A DNA stretch of 23,192 nucleotides from contig CALVQP010000008.1 in NCBI GenBank assembly GCA_944358225.1, forward strand, positions 1-23,192. Direction: 5' to 3'. Position 1 is the first letter of the stretch; each line of letters opens with the position of its first letter. A program made the translations under genes and the position numbers. The DNA comes from an uncultured Bacilli bacterium (GTDB lineage Bacteria > Bacillota_I > Bacilli_A > RF39 > UBA660). The notes under the pieces were generated by a model. It had not been told where the DNA came from. It made no database searches and saw only the letters and a list, made by a program, of their open reading frames with translations. Below are positions 8,166 to 15,195 of the stretch, one piece after another.

Positions 8166-8819
8166 TTAAGCTAAATTGATTAAGAATACTACTAAAGCAT
8201 ATAAAAATGTAGCAAATATAGGGGTATAGATATTGTCGGTTTTTTTATAGGCCCAAGCATAAATGATACCAGTCACAACGTACGGTAACATTTGTAAAAT
8301 TTCAATAGGTGATGAAACATTATATATAATATGGTAAATACCATATACTAATCCACTAGTTAGAATAAATAAAGCGGTATTTTTGATATTATCTTTAAAA
8401 ACTTTACGAAAAACGATATTTTCTATTATAGGTACATAAATAATTGTTTGAAACATCATATACATAGGTATCATTCCATATAAATGAGTTATAATAAGAT
8501 TATTAGTGCTTTCCTTGATGGATAAAGCATTTAATATTCCAGTTGATACGATCATACCTACAAATGCAAAAAAAGCAAATAGTAAAGATGTTAAAACTAT
8601 TTTTGTTTTATTACTTTTGAAATTTTGCGTATATTTTTTAAAATCTTCTTTGTAAATCATGATAAAGGTAATTATAAGACCAATATCAACAACCAAACGA
8701 ATAATAATACTAACAGCATTGGAATCCGTTAAAGATGGCAAGAAATTATTTAAAATAAGAGGAATTAATATATATAGTACTAATACTAGTAACCCTTTAG
8801 TCAACTTTTCATTTTTCAT
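8166..8819 (-). CDS. CPBP (Abi)-family intramembrane protein with degenerate active site
   Basis: 217 residues and about six to eight hydrophobic segments. The layout fits the CPBP/Abi family (Rce1-like intramembrane proteases, including bacteriocin self-immunity proteins). Motif 1, normally EExxxR, reads Glu133-Asn134-IVF-Arg138. Motif 2 keeps its His (Y159-GIY-H163). The third motif with its His is not found where expected (TPIFATFLYALVVFLIN). With the second Glu and the last His missing, it may not be a protease. I place the start at the ATG at 8819, because GAGG is 9 nt before it, rather than at a TTG five codons upstream. The GAGG overlaps the stop of a tiny upstream ORF, so translation is probably coupled to it. 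Confidence 0.7.
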   Translation of the reverse strand: MKNEKLTKGLLVLVLYILIPLILNNFLPSLTDSNAVSIIIRLVVDIGLIITFIMIYKEDFKKYTQNFKSNKTKIVLTSLLFAFFAFVGMIVSTGILNALSIKESTNNLIITHLYGMIPMYMMFQTIIYVPIIENIVFRKVFKDNIKNTALFILTSGLVYGIYHIIYNVSSPIEILQMLPYVVTGIIYAWAYKKTDNIYTPIFATFLYALVVFLINLA

Positions 8820-8830
8820 AAGCTTAAACC

Positions 8831-8896
8831 TCAAAATAATATTAGAATACTAGGAGAAGGAAAGAAATATACTTCATTTACTTTCTTTCTATTCAT
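8831..8896 (-). CDS. Leader uORF2, 21 codons
   Basis: A small ORF that starts MNRKKVNEVYFF and ends SILILF, with its ATG at 8896-8894. Its ribosome site GGTGG is supplied by the last two Trp codons of uORF1, 8 nt before the ATG. Its TGA stop overlaps the TGAGG ribosome site of the CPBP-like gene. Codons 13-18 run through the distal arm (8845-8860) of the long leader stem, so a ribosome reading this ORF would open that stem. It could be a coupling or leader peptide; conservation is untested. Confidence 0.5.
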   Translation of the reverse strand: MNRKKVNEVYFFPSPSILILF

Positions 8897-8964
8897 TTAG
8901 ATTACCACCAAAGATGTCTTCTTAACCAGTCTAACATAATTATGCCTCCTTTCTCCTAGTATTC
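8845..8964 (-). promoter_or_regulatory. Long-range stem in the 5' leader of the CPBP-like operon
   Basis: On the minus strand GAATACTAGGAGAAAGG (8964-8948) is complementary to CCTTCTCCTAGTATTC (8860-8845): 16 base pairs with one bulged A. The arms are about 87 nt apart and enclose uORF1 and most of uORF2. The proximal arm lies at the very start of the predicted transcript and covers most of the uORF1 ribosome site (8952-8945). Confidence 0.7.
8902..8937 (-). CDS. Leader uORF1, MLDWLRRHLWW
   Basis: An 11-codon ORF with an excellent Shine-Dalgarno site (AAAGGAGG, 7 nt before the ATG) close to the predicted 5' end of the transcript. Three of eleven codons are TGG, two of them last, and the peptide is basic and amphipathic. 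Such a short ORF with so good a ribosome site is typical of a leader peptide. Trp-codon stalling, or a nascent-chain arrest of the antibiotic-inducible kind, are both possible, as is a small bioactive peptide. Nothing here decides between them. Confidence 0.55.
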   Translation of the reverse strand: MLDWLRRHLWW

Positions 8965-8971
8965 CATCTTC

Positions 8972-9002
8972 ATTATAACATTAAAAAAAGAATATAAAAC
9001 AA
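8972..9002 (-). promoter_or_regulatory. Promoter of the CPBP-like operon
   Basis: TATAAT at 8977-8972 on the minus strand, preceded by TGT (extended -10 context). TTGTTT lies 19 nt further upstream, inside the tsf terminator. The start of transcription should be near 8965, just at the proximal arm of the leader stem. Confidence 0.6.
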
Positions 9003-9017
9003 TTTATATTCTTTTTT
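8983..9017 (-). terminator. Rho-independent terminator after tsf
   Basis: An AT-rich inverted repeat, AAAAAAGAATATAAA and its complement around a 4-nt loop, ending in a run of Ts on the minus strand, 18 nt after the tsf stop. Confidence 0.7.
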
Positions 9018-9034
9018 GACGATAATTTGACAAA

Positions 9035-9910
9035 TTAACTATTATTAATTTGACTCATTACTTCTTCGGCAAAGTTTTCTTCTTTCTTTTCAATCCCCTC
9101 GCCCACTTCAAAGCGAATCATTGAAACTAACTTACCATTATTATTTTTTAAATAAGTTTCTACATCAACATTTCCATCTTTAATGAAAGCTTGTTGTGAT
9201 AAACAAATTTCTTTAAAAAATTTCTTAACACGTCCAGCTACCATTTTTTCAGCTATATCAGCTGGTTTTCCTTCTTCCATAGCTTGAAGTTTAAGTACTT
9301 CTTTTTCTTTTTCTACTACTTCTTGTGGAACTTCACTTTCAAATACATACTGTGGTTTCATTGCTGCTGCTTGCATAGCAATTTCCTTAGCAATTTCTTC
9401 ACTAGCACCCTCAACAACAGTCAAAGCTGCGATTTTGCCGCCCATATGCAAATAAGCACCAAAATTTTCAGTATCTTTTTTATTAACAACAGATATTCTT
9501 CTTAAAGATAGTTTTTCACCAATTTTAGCTGTCTTAGCAACAATTAAATCATTTACTGTACCATCTTCAACAGGAAGTTCCAAAGCTTCTTCAACAGTCT
9601 TAGCCTCACCAGCTAAAATGGCATTACCAATAGTTTTAATCATTTGGATAAATTCTTCATTTTTGGCAACAAAATCAGTTTCAGAATTAACTTCTAAAAT
9701 TACAGCTTTTGACCCATCAATGAATATATTAGCTAAACCTTCAGCAGCAATGCGATTGCCTTTTTTGCTAGCTTTAACAACACCTTTTTCTCTTAACCAA
9801 TCTACAGCAGCTTGCATGTCTCCTGAAGTTTCAGTTAAAGCCTTCTTACAATCCATCATACCGGCACCAGTTAATTCACGAAGTTCTTTTACAAGACTTG
9901 CACTAATCAT
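9035..9910 (-). CDS. tsf: Elongation factor Ts
   Basis: EF-Ts, the guanine-nucleotide exchange factor that regenerates EF-Tu-GTP in the cytosol. The 291-residue length is typical. The N-terminal UBA-like module carries KELRELTGAGMMDCKKAL (8-25), and the EF-Tu-contacting core has TDFVAKNEEF (78-87). The C-terminal dimerisation region ends in an acidic tail. AAGAAGGG precedes the ATG. It follows rpsB by 15 nt, the standard rpsB-tsf pair, and a terminator follows it. Confidence 0.97.
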   Translation of the reverse strand: MISASLVKELRELTGAGMMDCKKALTETSGDMQAAVDWLREKGVVKASKKGNRIAAEGLANIFIDGSKAVILEVNSETDFVAKNEEFIQMIKTIGNAILAGEAKTVEEALELPVEDGTVNDLIVAKTAKIGEKLSLRRISVVNKKDTENFGAYLHMGGKIAALTVVEGASEEIAKEIAMQAAAMKPQYVFESEVPQEVVEKEKEVLKLQAMEEGKPADIAEKMVAGRVKKFFKEICLSQQAFIKDGNVDVETYLKNNNGKLVSMIRFEVGEGIEKKEENFAEEVMSQINNS

Positions 9911-9925
9911 TTAAACCCTTCTTTC

Positions 9926-10837
9926 TTATTTTAAATTTTCAATTAGTTCAGCTTTTTTCATTGCTGAATAACCCTTAATTCCTTTTTCTCTTGCCATAGC
10001 TTTTAATTGTGCTATTGATAGAGCCGATAAATTTTGGGCTTCTTCAGTAGTTGTTTCTTCTTTAACTTCTTCTTTTACTTCAACTTCTTCTTTTTTAGTA
10101 GTTGTTTCTTTAGCTCCTTTTTTATCATCTTCACTAACAAAATCTAACATTTCTAGATTTTTAGCTTCACAAATAGCATTATTTAAAACACCTAATACTA
10201 ATTTTACTGAACGTACAGCATCATCGTTACCAGGAATAACATAATCAACATCATCTGGATCACAATTTGTATCAACAATTCCAAATACTGGAATATTTAA
10301 TTTTCTTGCTTCTCTTATGGCATTTATTTCTTTTTTGGGATCAACAATAATCATTGCTTGAGGCAATTTATTCATTTCTCTAATACCACATAAAACACGA
10401 TTTAATTTCTCATATTCCTTTTTAAGTCCAATTACTTCTTTTTTTGGTAAAACTTCAAAAGTACCGTCTTTTTCCATTTTTTCAATTTCTTCTAATCTTT
10501 TAACTCTTCTTCTAATGGTTCTGAAGTTTGTTAAAGTACCTCCCAACCATCTTTCAGTTACATAATATGAATTTGATCTTAATGCTTCTTCTTTACTTGC
10601 TTCACTAGCTTGTTTTTTGGTTCCAACAAATAAGAAAGTACCACCATTTTCAGCGATTTGTTTGATTGCAGCATATGCTTTTTCAATGCATGCAACAGTT
10701 TTTTGTAAATCAATTATATAAATGTCATCTCTAGTAGTAAAAATATATTTGCCCATTTTAGGATTCCATCTTTTTGTTTGATGTCCAAAATGAACTCCAG
10801 CTTCTAATAAATAACTCATAGAAACTACTTCGGCCAT
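9926..10837 (-). CDS. rpsB: Ribosomal protein S2 with C-terminal SAP/Rho-N-like extension
   Basis: uS2 of the small ribosomal subunit. The start (VSMSYLLEAGVHFGHQTKRW) and the GTKKQA, ERWLGGTLTNF and PVFGIVDTNCDPD blocks are all classical. The protein has 303 residues, against the usual 230-260. After about residue 228 comes a Lys/Glu/Thr-rich linker, and residues 270-303 form a small module with LSIAQLKAMAREKGIKGY and KKAELIENL. That pattern matches the SAP / Rho N-terminal fold known to bind nucleic acid. A good GGAGGGAA site precedes the ATG. Upstream are a hairpin leader and a consensus-like promoter, which suggests autogenous control by S2, a known mode for this operon in other bacteria. 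Confidence 0.96.
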   Translation of the reverse strand: MAEVVSMSYLLEAGVHFGHQTKRWNPKMGKYIFTTRDDIYIIDLQKTVACIEKAYAAIKQIAENGGTFLFVGTKKQASEASKEEALRSNSYYVTERWLGGTLTNFRTIRRRVKRLEEIEKMEKDGTFEVLPKKEVIGLKKEYEKLNRVLCGIREMNKLPQAMIIVDPKKEINAIREARKLNIPVFGIVDTNCDPDDVDYVIPGNDDAVRSVKLVLGVLNNAICEAKNLEMLDFVSEDDKKGAKETTTKKEEVEVKEEVKEETTTEEAQNLSALSIAQLKAMAREKGIKGYSAMKKAELIENLK

Positions 10838-10881
10838 AATTAATTCCCTCCTTCGTTATATCTTCTGCTTAGTTCTTCTTT

Positions 10882-10911
10882 AACTTTCACCATTAAAGGC
10901 ACTAGAAAGTT
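10882..10911 (-). promoter_or_regulatory. Structured leader of rpsB (possible S2-binding element)
   Basis: On the minus strand AACTTTC (10911-10905) and GAAAGTT (10888-10882) form a stem. Inside it GCC and GGT can pair around UUUAAU, leaving an asymmetric bulge UAGU. It lies between the promoter and the ribosome site of rpsB, where autoregulatory r-protein leaders are found. The link to S2 binding is inference. Confidence 0.45.
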
Positions 10912-10953
10912 AAATCCCCAAACATGTTTATTTGACTAATTAAGCCATGTATT

Positions 10954-10982
10954 ATTCTATCAAAAAAAATATGCTCTAGCAA
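10954..10982 (-). promoter_or_regulatory. Promoter of rpsB-tsf
   Basis: TTGCTA (10982-10977), a 17-nt spacer and TAGAAT (10959-10954) on the minus strand. It gives a leader of roughly 110 nt. Confidence 0.7.
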
Positions 10983-11009
10983 GTAATTTATGACTATAAA
11001 TCTAGAAAA

Positions 11010-11726
11010 TTATTTTAGATTTTTGGAGTTTTTATATAATATTAAGCGTTCTTGATATATTTCTTTTTGAGTATGTGTAATATCGTCTAAAGCATTTTTT
11101 ACATTTAAGATGTCTAAACTAGGAATGTTTAAAATATAACTTAAACACTCGTTGTGTTCATGCGGATGCAAAGGTAACAATCTAAGATTTTCTTTTAGTA
11201 AAATCATAAGGTAAAAATAGTATATTTGAAAATAACTGTTTTCAATCCAACTTTGACAGGCGTTGTATTGTGCCCCATCTAAATCTAAAACTTTTAAGTC
11301 ATTTCCAGATATGCCAATGTTGCTTAAATTAAAATCTAAATAAGTTATGTTTAAATTTTGCAAATCTTGTCTAACCTGTTTTAATACTTTTAAAATATCA
11401 TGATATTCCGCCATTGAAATATTTAATGTTGGTAATAACTCTTTAAAAGTTTTTAAATTAGGGTAAAGTTTAGTACTACAACCAATAAGTTTATCTCCTT
11501 TATATAGTTCATTTTCTATATTAAGAGCATGTGGTATTTTATTTTGCGTTAGAATATATACAAACTTTTCTCGACTTTGGCGAAATATAGACTTAAATAT
11601 TTTATATACATAATCATTTACAACGTATAAATCACTTTCACAGTGATGAAGCGGTTTATTTAAATATTCATCTAAAGTTAAATATTTTTTTTGTAAAACT
11701 TTGTCGGATACTTGAAGAATTGCCAT
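11010..11726 (-). CDS. Kinase-fold-like protein of unknown substrate
   Basis: 238 residues from the ATG at 11726, chosen because GGGGGAGG lies 6 nt before it; the longer in-frame ATG at 11786 falls inside the -35 box. The middle holds a pattern like the catalytic loop and metal site of the protein-kinase / aminoglycoside-phosphotransferase fold: Y129-L-Asp131-FNLS-Asn136, then Asp148-L-Asp150-G. A candidate ATP-binding Lys in YVVNDYVYKIFK (34-45) fits the N-lobe. A Gly-rich loop is not evident, so activity is uncertain. The C-terminal part is helical with Tyr/Phe-rich stretches but no clear membrane helix. It stands alone between the gat operon terminator and the rpsB promoter. Confidence 0.55.
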   Translation of the reverse strand: MAILQVSDKVLQKKYLTLDEYLNKPLHHCESDLYVVNDYVYKIFKSIFRQSREKFVYILTQNKIPHALNIENELYKGDKLIGCSTKLYPNLKTFKELLPTLNISMAEYHDILKVLKQVRQDLQNLNITYLDFNLSNIGISGNDLKVLDLDGAQYNACQSWIENSYFQIYYFYLMILLKENLRLLPLHPHEHNECLSYILNIPSLDILNVKNALDDITHTQKEIYQERLILYKNSKNLK

Positions 11727-11758
11727 CTTTTTCCTCCCCCTCTTACATAGCAAATTTG

Positions 11759-11786
11759 ATTCTAACATATTATATGATTTTGTCAA
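11759..11786 (-). promoter_or_regulatory. Promoter of the kinase-like gene
   Basis: A perfect TTGACA (11786-11781), a 16-nt spacer and TAGAAT (11764-11759) preceded by TGT, an extended -10, on the minus strand. Confidence 0.75.
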
Positions 11787-11792
11787 TACAAG

Positions 11793-11825
11793 AAAAAACT
11801 AAACAACTCTAATTTACTTGTTTAG
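11793..11825 (-). terminator. Terminator of the hisS-gatB operon
   Basis: On the minus strand CTAAACAA (11825-11818) pairs with TTGTTTAG (11806-11799), followed by TTTTTT. The stem starts within the last codons of gatB and spans its stop. Confidence 0.75.
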
Positions 11826-13241
11826 CTCTTCTTTTAAGATATTACTAGTAATGTTAGGATTAGCTTTGCCCTTTGTTTCTTTCATAACTTGACCCACAAA
11901 GTATTTAAATAAATTATCTTTACCATTTTTGTAATCAGCAACTTGAGAAGGATTGTTAGCTAAAATATTTTGAATAATTTCTTTTAACTTTTTATCATCA
12001 CTTATTTGCATATTATCACTTGTAAAAAATTCTTTAGGTTCCTTTTTTTCTTCTAAAGCTTGGTTAAAAATATCTTTTGCTTGTTTAGAAGAAATCGTTT
12101 TATCATTAATTTTATCTATTATTTGTTTTAACATCTTTGGAGTTAAATAAAATTCTTTAATTGATATATCTTCTTTATTTAAAACACCAGTAACATTAAC
12201 AGTTATCCAATTAGCCGCTAATTGAGGATTTATACCTAAAGCAACACACTCATCAAAATAATCAGAGATGTTTTTATCTTTAATTAAACTTTGGGCATCT
12301 TTTTCGCTTAAGTTATATTCCAATAAATATTTTTGCATTCTGGCTGCTGGCAGCTGGGGAACTTCTTTTTGGACTTCAGTAATATACTCCTCAGTTATTT
12401 TAATCTTAGGGATATTAGGTTCAACAAAATATTTGTAATCAATACTTTCGGATTTTTGACGCATACTGATTGTAGTTTTCGTTTCATCGTCATAACGTCT
12501 TGTTTCTTGGGTAATTTCTTCCTTTTTACCATTTTCTAAAGCGGCCGTTTGTCTTTTTATCTCATAATCAATAGCATTTTTCACGTTAGCAAACGAGTTA
12601 ATATTTTTTATTTCAACTTTCGTTCCTAGTTTTTCGACATTTTCTTCTTGCATAGATATATTTAAATCACATCTAATTTGTCCTAATTTAGTATCGGCAT
12701 CAGAAATATCACAATATTTGAATGTATTTCTTAAAGTTTCTAAATAAGCAATAACTTCATCAGAAGAATGCAGACACGGTTCGGTAACAATTTCCACTAA
12801 AGGAACACCAGCACGGTTGTAATCTAGTAAGGAAAAATCATCATAGTGATCCATTGATGCTGTATCCTCTTCTAAATGGATATCATGAATTAAGACTTTT
12901 TTGACTTGTCTATTTAGTATTATTTCTAAATAGCCATTTATGCCAATTGGTTTTTCCATTTGGGTTATTTGATACCCTTTAGGTAGATCTGGATAATAGT
13001 AATTTTTTCGATCAAACATTAAAATTTTTGGTATTTCACAGTGTAAAGCTAAGGCCATTTTTAAAGCTTTATGCACTGCTTCTTTATTGACAACCGGTAA
13101 TGTTCCAGGATAAGCCATATCTAAAGGAGCGATATGGGAATTGGGGATTTCATTATAGTGGTTTATGGCTTTGGAAAACACTTTGGATTTAGTATTAAGT
13201 TCACAGTGTAATTCTAAGCCAATCGTCGGAATATACTTCAT
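11814..13241 (-). CDS. gatB: Asp-tRNA(Asn)/Glu-tRNA(Gln) amidotransferase subunit B
   Basis: GatB binds the mischarged tRNA and activates its Glu or Asp by ATP, accepting ammonia from GatA. At 475 residues it has the normal length. It starts IPTIGLELHCELNTKSKVFS, has the family blocks FDRKNYYYPDLPKGYQITQ and YNRAGVPLVEIVTEP, and ends with the helical and YqeY-like tail (about 325-475), including GQVMKETKGKANP. The ATG overlaps the gatA stop by one base (TAATG), so the two are translationally coupled. It is the last gene of the T-box operon. Confidence 0.97.
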   Translation of the reverse strand: MKYIPTIGLELHCELNTKSKVFSKAINHYNEIPNSHIAPLDMAYPGTLPVVNKEAVHKALKMALALHCEIPKILMFDRKNYYYPDLPKGYQITQMEKPIGINGYLEIILNRQVKKVLIHDIHLEEDTASMDHYDDFSLLDYNRAGVPLVEIVTEPCLHSSDEVIAYLETLRNTFKYCDISDADTKLGQIRCDLNISMQEENVEKLGTKVEIKNINSFANVKNAIDYEIKRQTAALENGKKEEITQETRRYDDETKTTISMRQKSESIDYKYFVEPNIPKIKITEEYITEVQKEVPQLPAARMQKYLLEYNLSEKDAQSLIKDKNISDYFDECVALGINPQLAANWITVNVTGVLNKEDISIKEFYLTPKMLKQIIDKINDKTISSKQAKDIFNQALEEKKEPKEFFTSDNMQISDDKKLKEIIQNILANNPSQVADYKNGKDNLFKYFVGQVMKETKGKANPNITSNILKEELNK

Positions 13242-14674
13242 TATTTTTGCTCCTTTGCTATTTGATTTTTGTAGTTCATTGTCTTTTCTAAATTATAGGC
13301 AATATTTAAAACGTTAGCATCATCTAAAACTTTACCAGTAATATTTACACCTATTGGTAAATTATGTAAAAAACCACAAGGAATACTAATGCTAGGGAAT
13401 CCGCCAAAATTACCAATTGCCAAATGATTTTCTAAAATATCATCTTGTTTTTGGTCTTTTATTTTTACTATTTTAGGAGCACAAGAACCACTGCAAGGTA
13501 GAATAAGACCATCGTATTTAGTAAATAAATCGTTTATTTTATCGACTATTAAACGACGAACTTTTTGCGCTTTTTTAAAGTATTTTTCTTGATTTTCTTT
13601 TTGAAGAATATAACTACCAATTATAAAACGACGTTTAATTAAAGAACAAAAACCTTTACTACGGTGATCCATCATGATATCTTCTACCGTTTTTCCTTGC
13701 CCTCGGGGTCCAAAAATGATTCCCGTTAAATTAGAGTAATTACTCGTAGCCTCAGCACAAGAAATAATACGATAAGTAGGAAAAATCGCTGCTAGTAAAC
13801 TTTTGTCAACAGATACTTCTTCTACTTCAATACCAATTTGTTCACATTTTTTTAAAACTTCTTTAAAATTGTTCAGACAATATTTTAAATCTTCACTTGG
13901 ATTTGCATATTCTTCTATATTACAGATTTCTTTGATATAACAAAGTTTTTTATTATCAAGTTTTTCTGTTAATGAAGCAACTAAATTAATATCGCTACTA
14001 TCTAGACTAGTCATGTCTTTATCGTCTTTTCCTTTAATAGCATCAACAACAATAGCAGCATCTTTAACATTTCTAGTAAGTGTTCCAACATGGTCAAGTG
14101 AGGAAGCAAAGGCAAATAGACCATAGCGAGATACTAAGCCATAGGTTGGTTTATACCCCACTACCCCACAATAAGCTGCCGGTTTTCTAATGGAGTCTCC
14201 AGTATCACTTCCTAGAGCAAAAGGTACTATTCCTGAGGCAACACACCCAGCTGAGCCGGCTGATGAGCCTCCGGTAATTCTTGTTTTATCCCAAGGATTT
14301 TTAACCACACCCGTGGCAGCTGTTGTTCCAGTTCCTCCCATACCAAGTTCATCCATGGTAGTTTTACCAATATTTACGGCACCTAGTTCTTTTAATTTAG
14401 TGATAACCGTCGCATCAAAAAATGGGACGTAATCTTTTAGGGTATTAGATGAAGCTGTACTTAAAATACCCTTTGTAGATAAATTATCTTTAGTTGCAAA
14501 GGGAATACCACTTAAAAGATTATTTGTTTTAATATCATTGGAAGCATTTTCATCAATAGTTACAAAAAAGTTATACTCTTTAGATGCTTTAGCTTTTGCT
14601 ATTGCTTCTTTAATGATACTTTCGCCTTTTTTATTTTGAATTTCTTGCGCTAAACTTTCGATTGTTTTAGACAT
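13241..14674 (-). CDS. gatA: Asp-tRNA(Asn)/Glu-tRNA(Gln) amidotransferase subunit A
   Basis: The glutaminase subunit of GatCAB, an amidase-signature enzyme of 477 residues. The catalytic triad is visible: Lys62 (FATKDN), the cis-Ser137 (TGGSSAGSA) and the nucleophile Ser161 (GSDTGDSIRKPAAYCG), with spacing equal to that in characterised GatA. Around the nucleophile the common GGSIRQP reads GDSIRKP, so a Gly has become Asp and a Gln Lys; the triad itself is intact. AAAAGGAG precedes the ATG. Upstream, three small unknown ORFs separate it from gatC, which is unusual. Confidence 0.96.
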   Translation of the reverse strand: MSKTIESLAQEIQNKKGESIIKEAIAKAKASKEYNFFVTIDENASNDIKTNNLLSGIPFATKDNLSTKGILSTASSNTLKDYVPFFDATVITKLKELGAVNIGKTTMDELGMGGTGTTAATGVVKNPWDKTRITGGSSAGSAGCVASGIVPFALGSDTGDSIRKPAAYCGVVGYKPTYGLVSRYGLFAFASSLDHVGTLTRNVKDAAIVVDAIKGKDDKDMTSLDSSDINLVASLTEKLDNKKLCYIKEICNIEEYANPSEDLKYCLNNFKEVLKKCEQIGIEVEEVSVDKSLLAAIFPTYRIISCAEATSNYSNLTGIIFGPRGQGKTVEDIMMDHRSKGFCSLIKRRFIIGSYILQKENQEKYFKKAQKVRRLIVDKINDLFTKYDGLILPCSGSCAPKIVKIKDQKQDDILENHLAIGNFGGFPSISIPCGFLHNLPIGVNITGKVLDDANVLNIAYNLEKTMNYKNQIAKEQK

Positions 14675-14686
14675 ATTTACTCCTTT

Positions 14687-14926
14687 TTATTTTAGTGTAT
14701 ATTTTTTTACTTGCATTTGATAACATTTAACTTTTTCTAAATATTGCTTTTTAAAGCTTAGGTATTTTCTATCTTGGACTAAAGTTTTTTTCTCTTCTTC
14801 TGATAAAGTGTTGTTTAAGTCTTTGATTAAATAATCGTGATATACCAGATTTTGTAATCGCATAGATGCTAAAAAGTCACTAAATTTATCAAAGCTTATA
14901 TATATATCGTGATTATATGGTTGCAT
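14687..14926 (-). CDS. Small unknown protein upstream of gatA
   Basis: 79 residues, starting MQPYNHDIYISFDKF, soluble, with a helical Lys/Tyr-rich second half (about 33-79) that could form a coiled coil. AAGAGGTC lies before the ATG, and the first 14 nt overlap the end of the gene at 14913-15176. It ends 12 nt before gatA. I do not recognise it. The ribosome site and tight packing in an essential operon suggest it is translated. Confidence 0.55.
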   Translation of the reverse strand: MQPYNHDIYISFDKFSDFLASMRLQNLVYHDYLIKDLNNTLSEEEKKTLVQDRKYLSFKKQYLEKVKCYQMQVKKYTLK

Positions 14927-15176
14927 AATTAAGACCTCTTTTTACTGTAATATCAGCTAAATAATATTGCTCGTCTATCAAAGTACTTGCACAAGCTCTT
15001 TGTTGCAAATACTGGTATTTAAAATACTCATATCCTACGCTATATTGCGGGTTTTGCATTATTATTGGCGGTTTTTCTTGCGTATATAATTCATAATAAA
15101 AGCAGTAAAGAAAAAGTTTTTGACTTTCTAAATATTTTAAGTGTTGTAAACAATCTTTTATTTCTTGGTAAGACAT
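14913..15176 (-). CDS. Small unknown Tyr-rich protein in the gat operon
   Basis: 87 residues from the ATG at 15176 (MSYQEIKDCLQHLKYLESQ). The longer in-frame ATG at 15269 would overlap the preceding gene by 74 nt, so the shorter form is preferred; its ribosome site (GTGGGA) is weak. It has many Tyr, Gln and Cys residues (LFLYCFYYELYTQ; YEYFKYQYLQQRACAS). It is predicted helical and I know no family for it. It lies between its two small neighbours in the gatC-gatA gap. Confidence 0.5.
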   Translation of the reverse strand: MSYQEIKDCLQHLKYLESQKLFLYCFYYELYTQEKPPIIMQNPQYSVGYEYFKYQYLQQRACASTLIDEQYYLADITVKRGLNYATI

Positions 15177-15195
15177 AATTTTTTCCCACTTTCTC

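Noticed and set aside
9284..9914. Plus-strand ORFs of 73 and 98 codons opposite tsf
   Set aside because: They are antisense to clearly conserved EF-Ts codons, without ribosome sites or domain content.
11727..11786. Longer N-terminus for the kinase-like gene (ATG at 11786)
   Set aside because: This ATG lies in the -35 box of the gene's own promoter, and the strong ribosome site belongs to the ATG at 11726.
14190..14432. Plus-strand ORF of 80 codons opposite gatA
   Set aside because: Antisense to the amidase signature; its Pro/Val-rich composition simply mirrors Gly/Thr-rich gatA codons.
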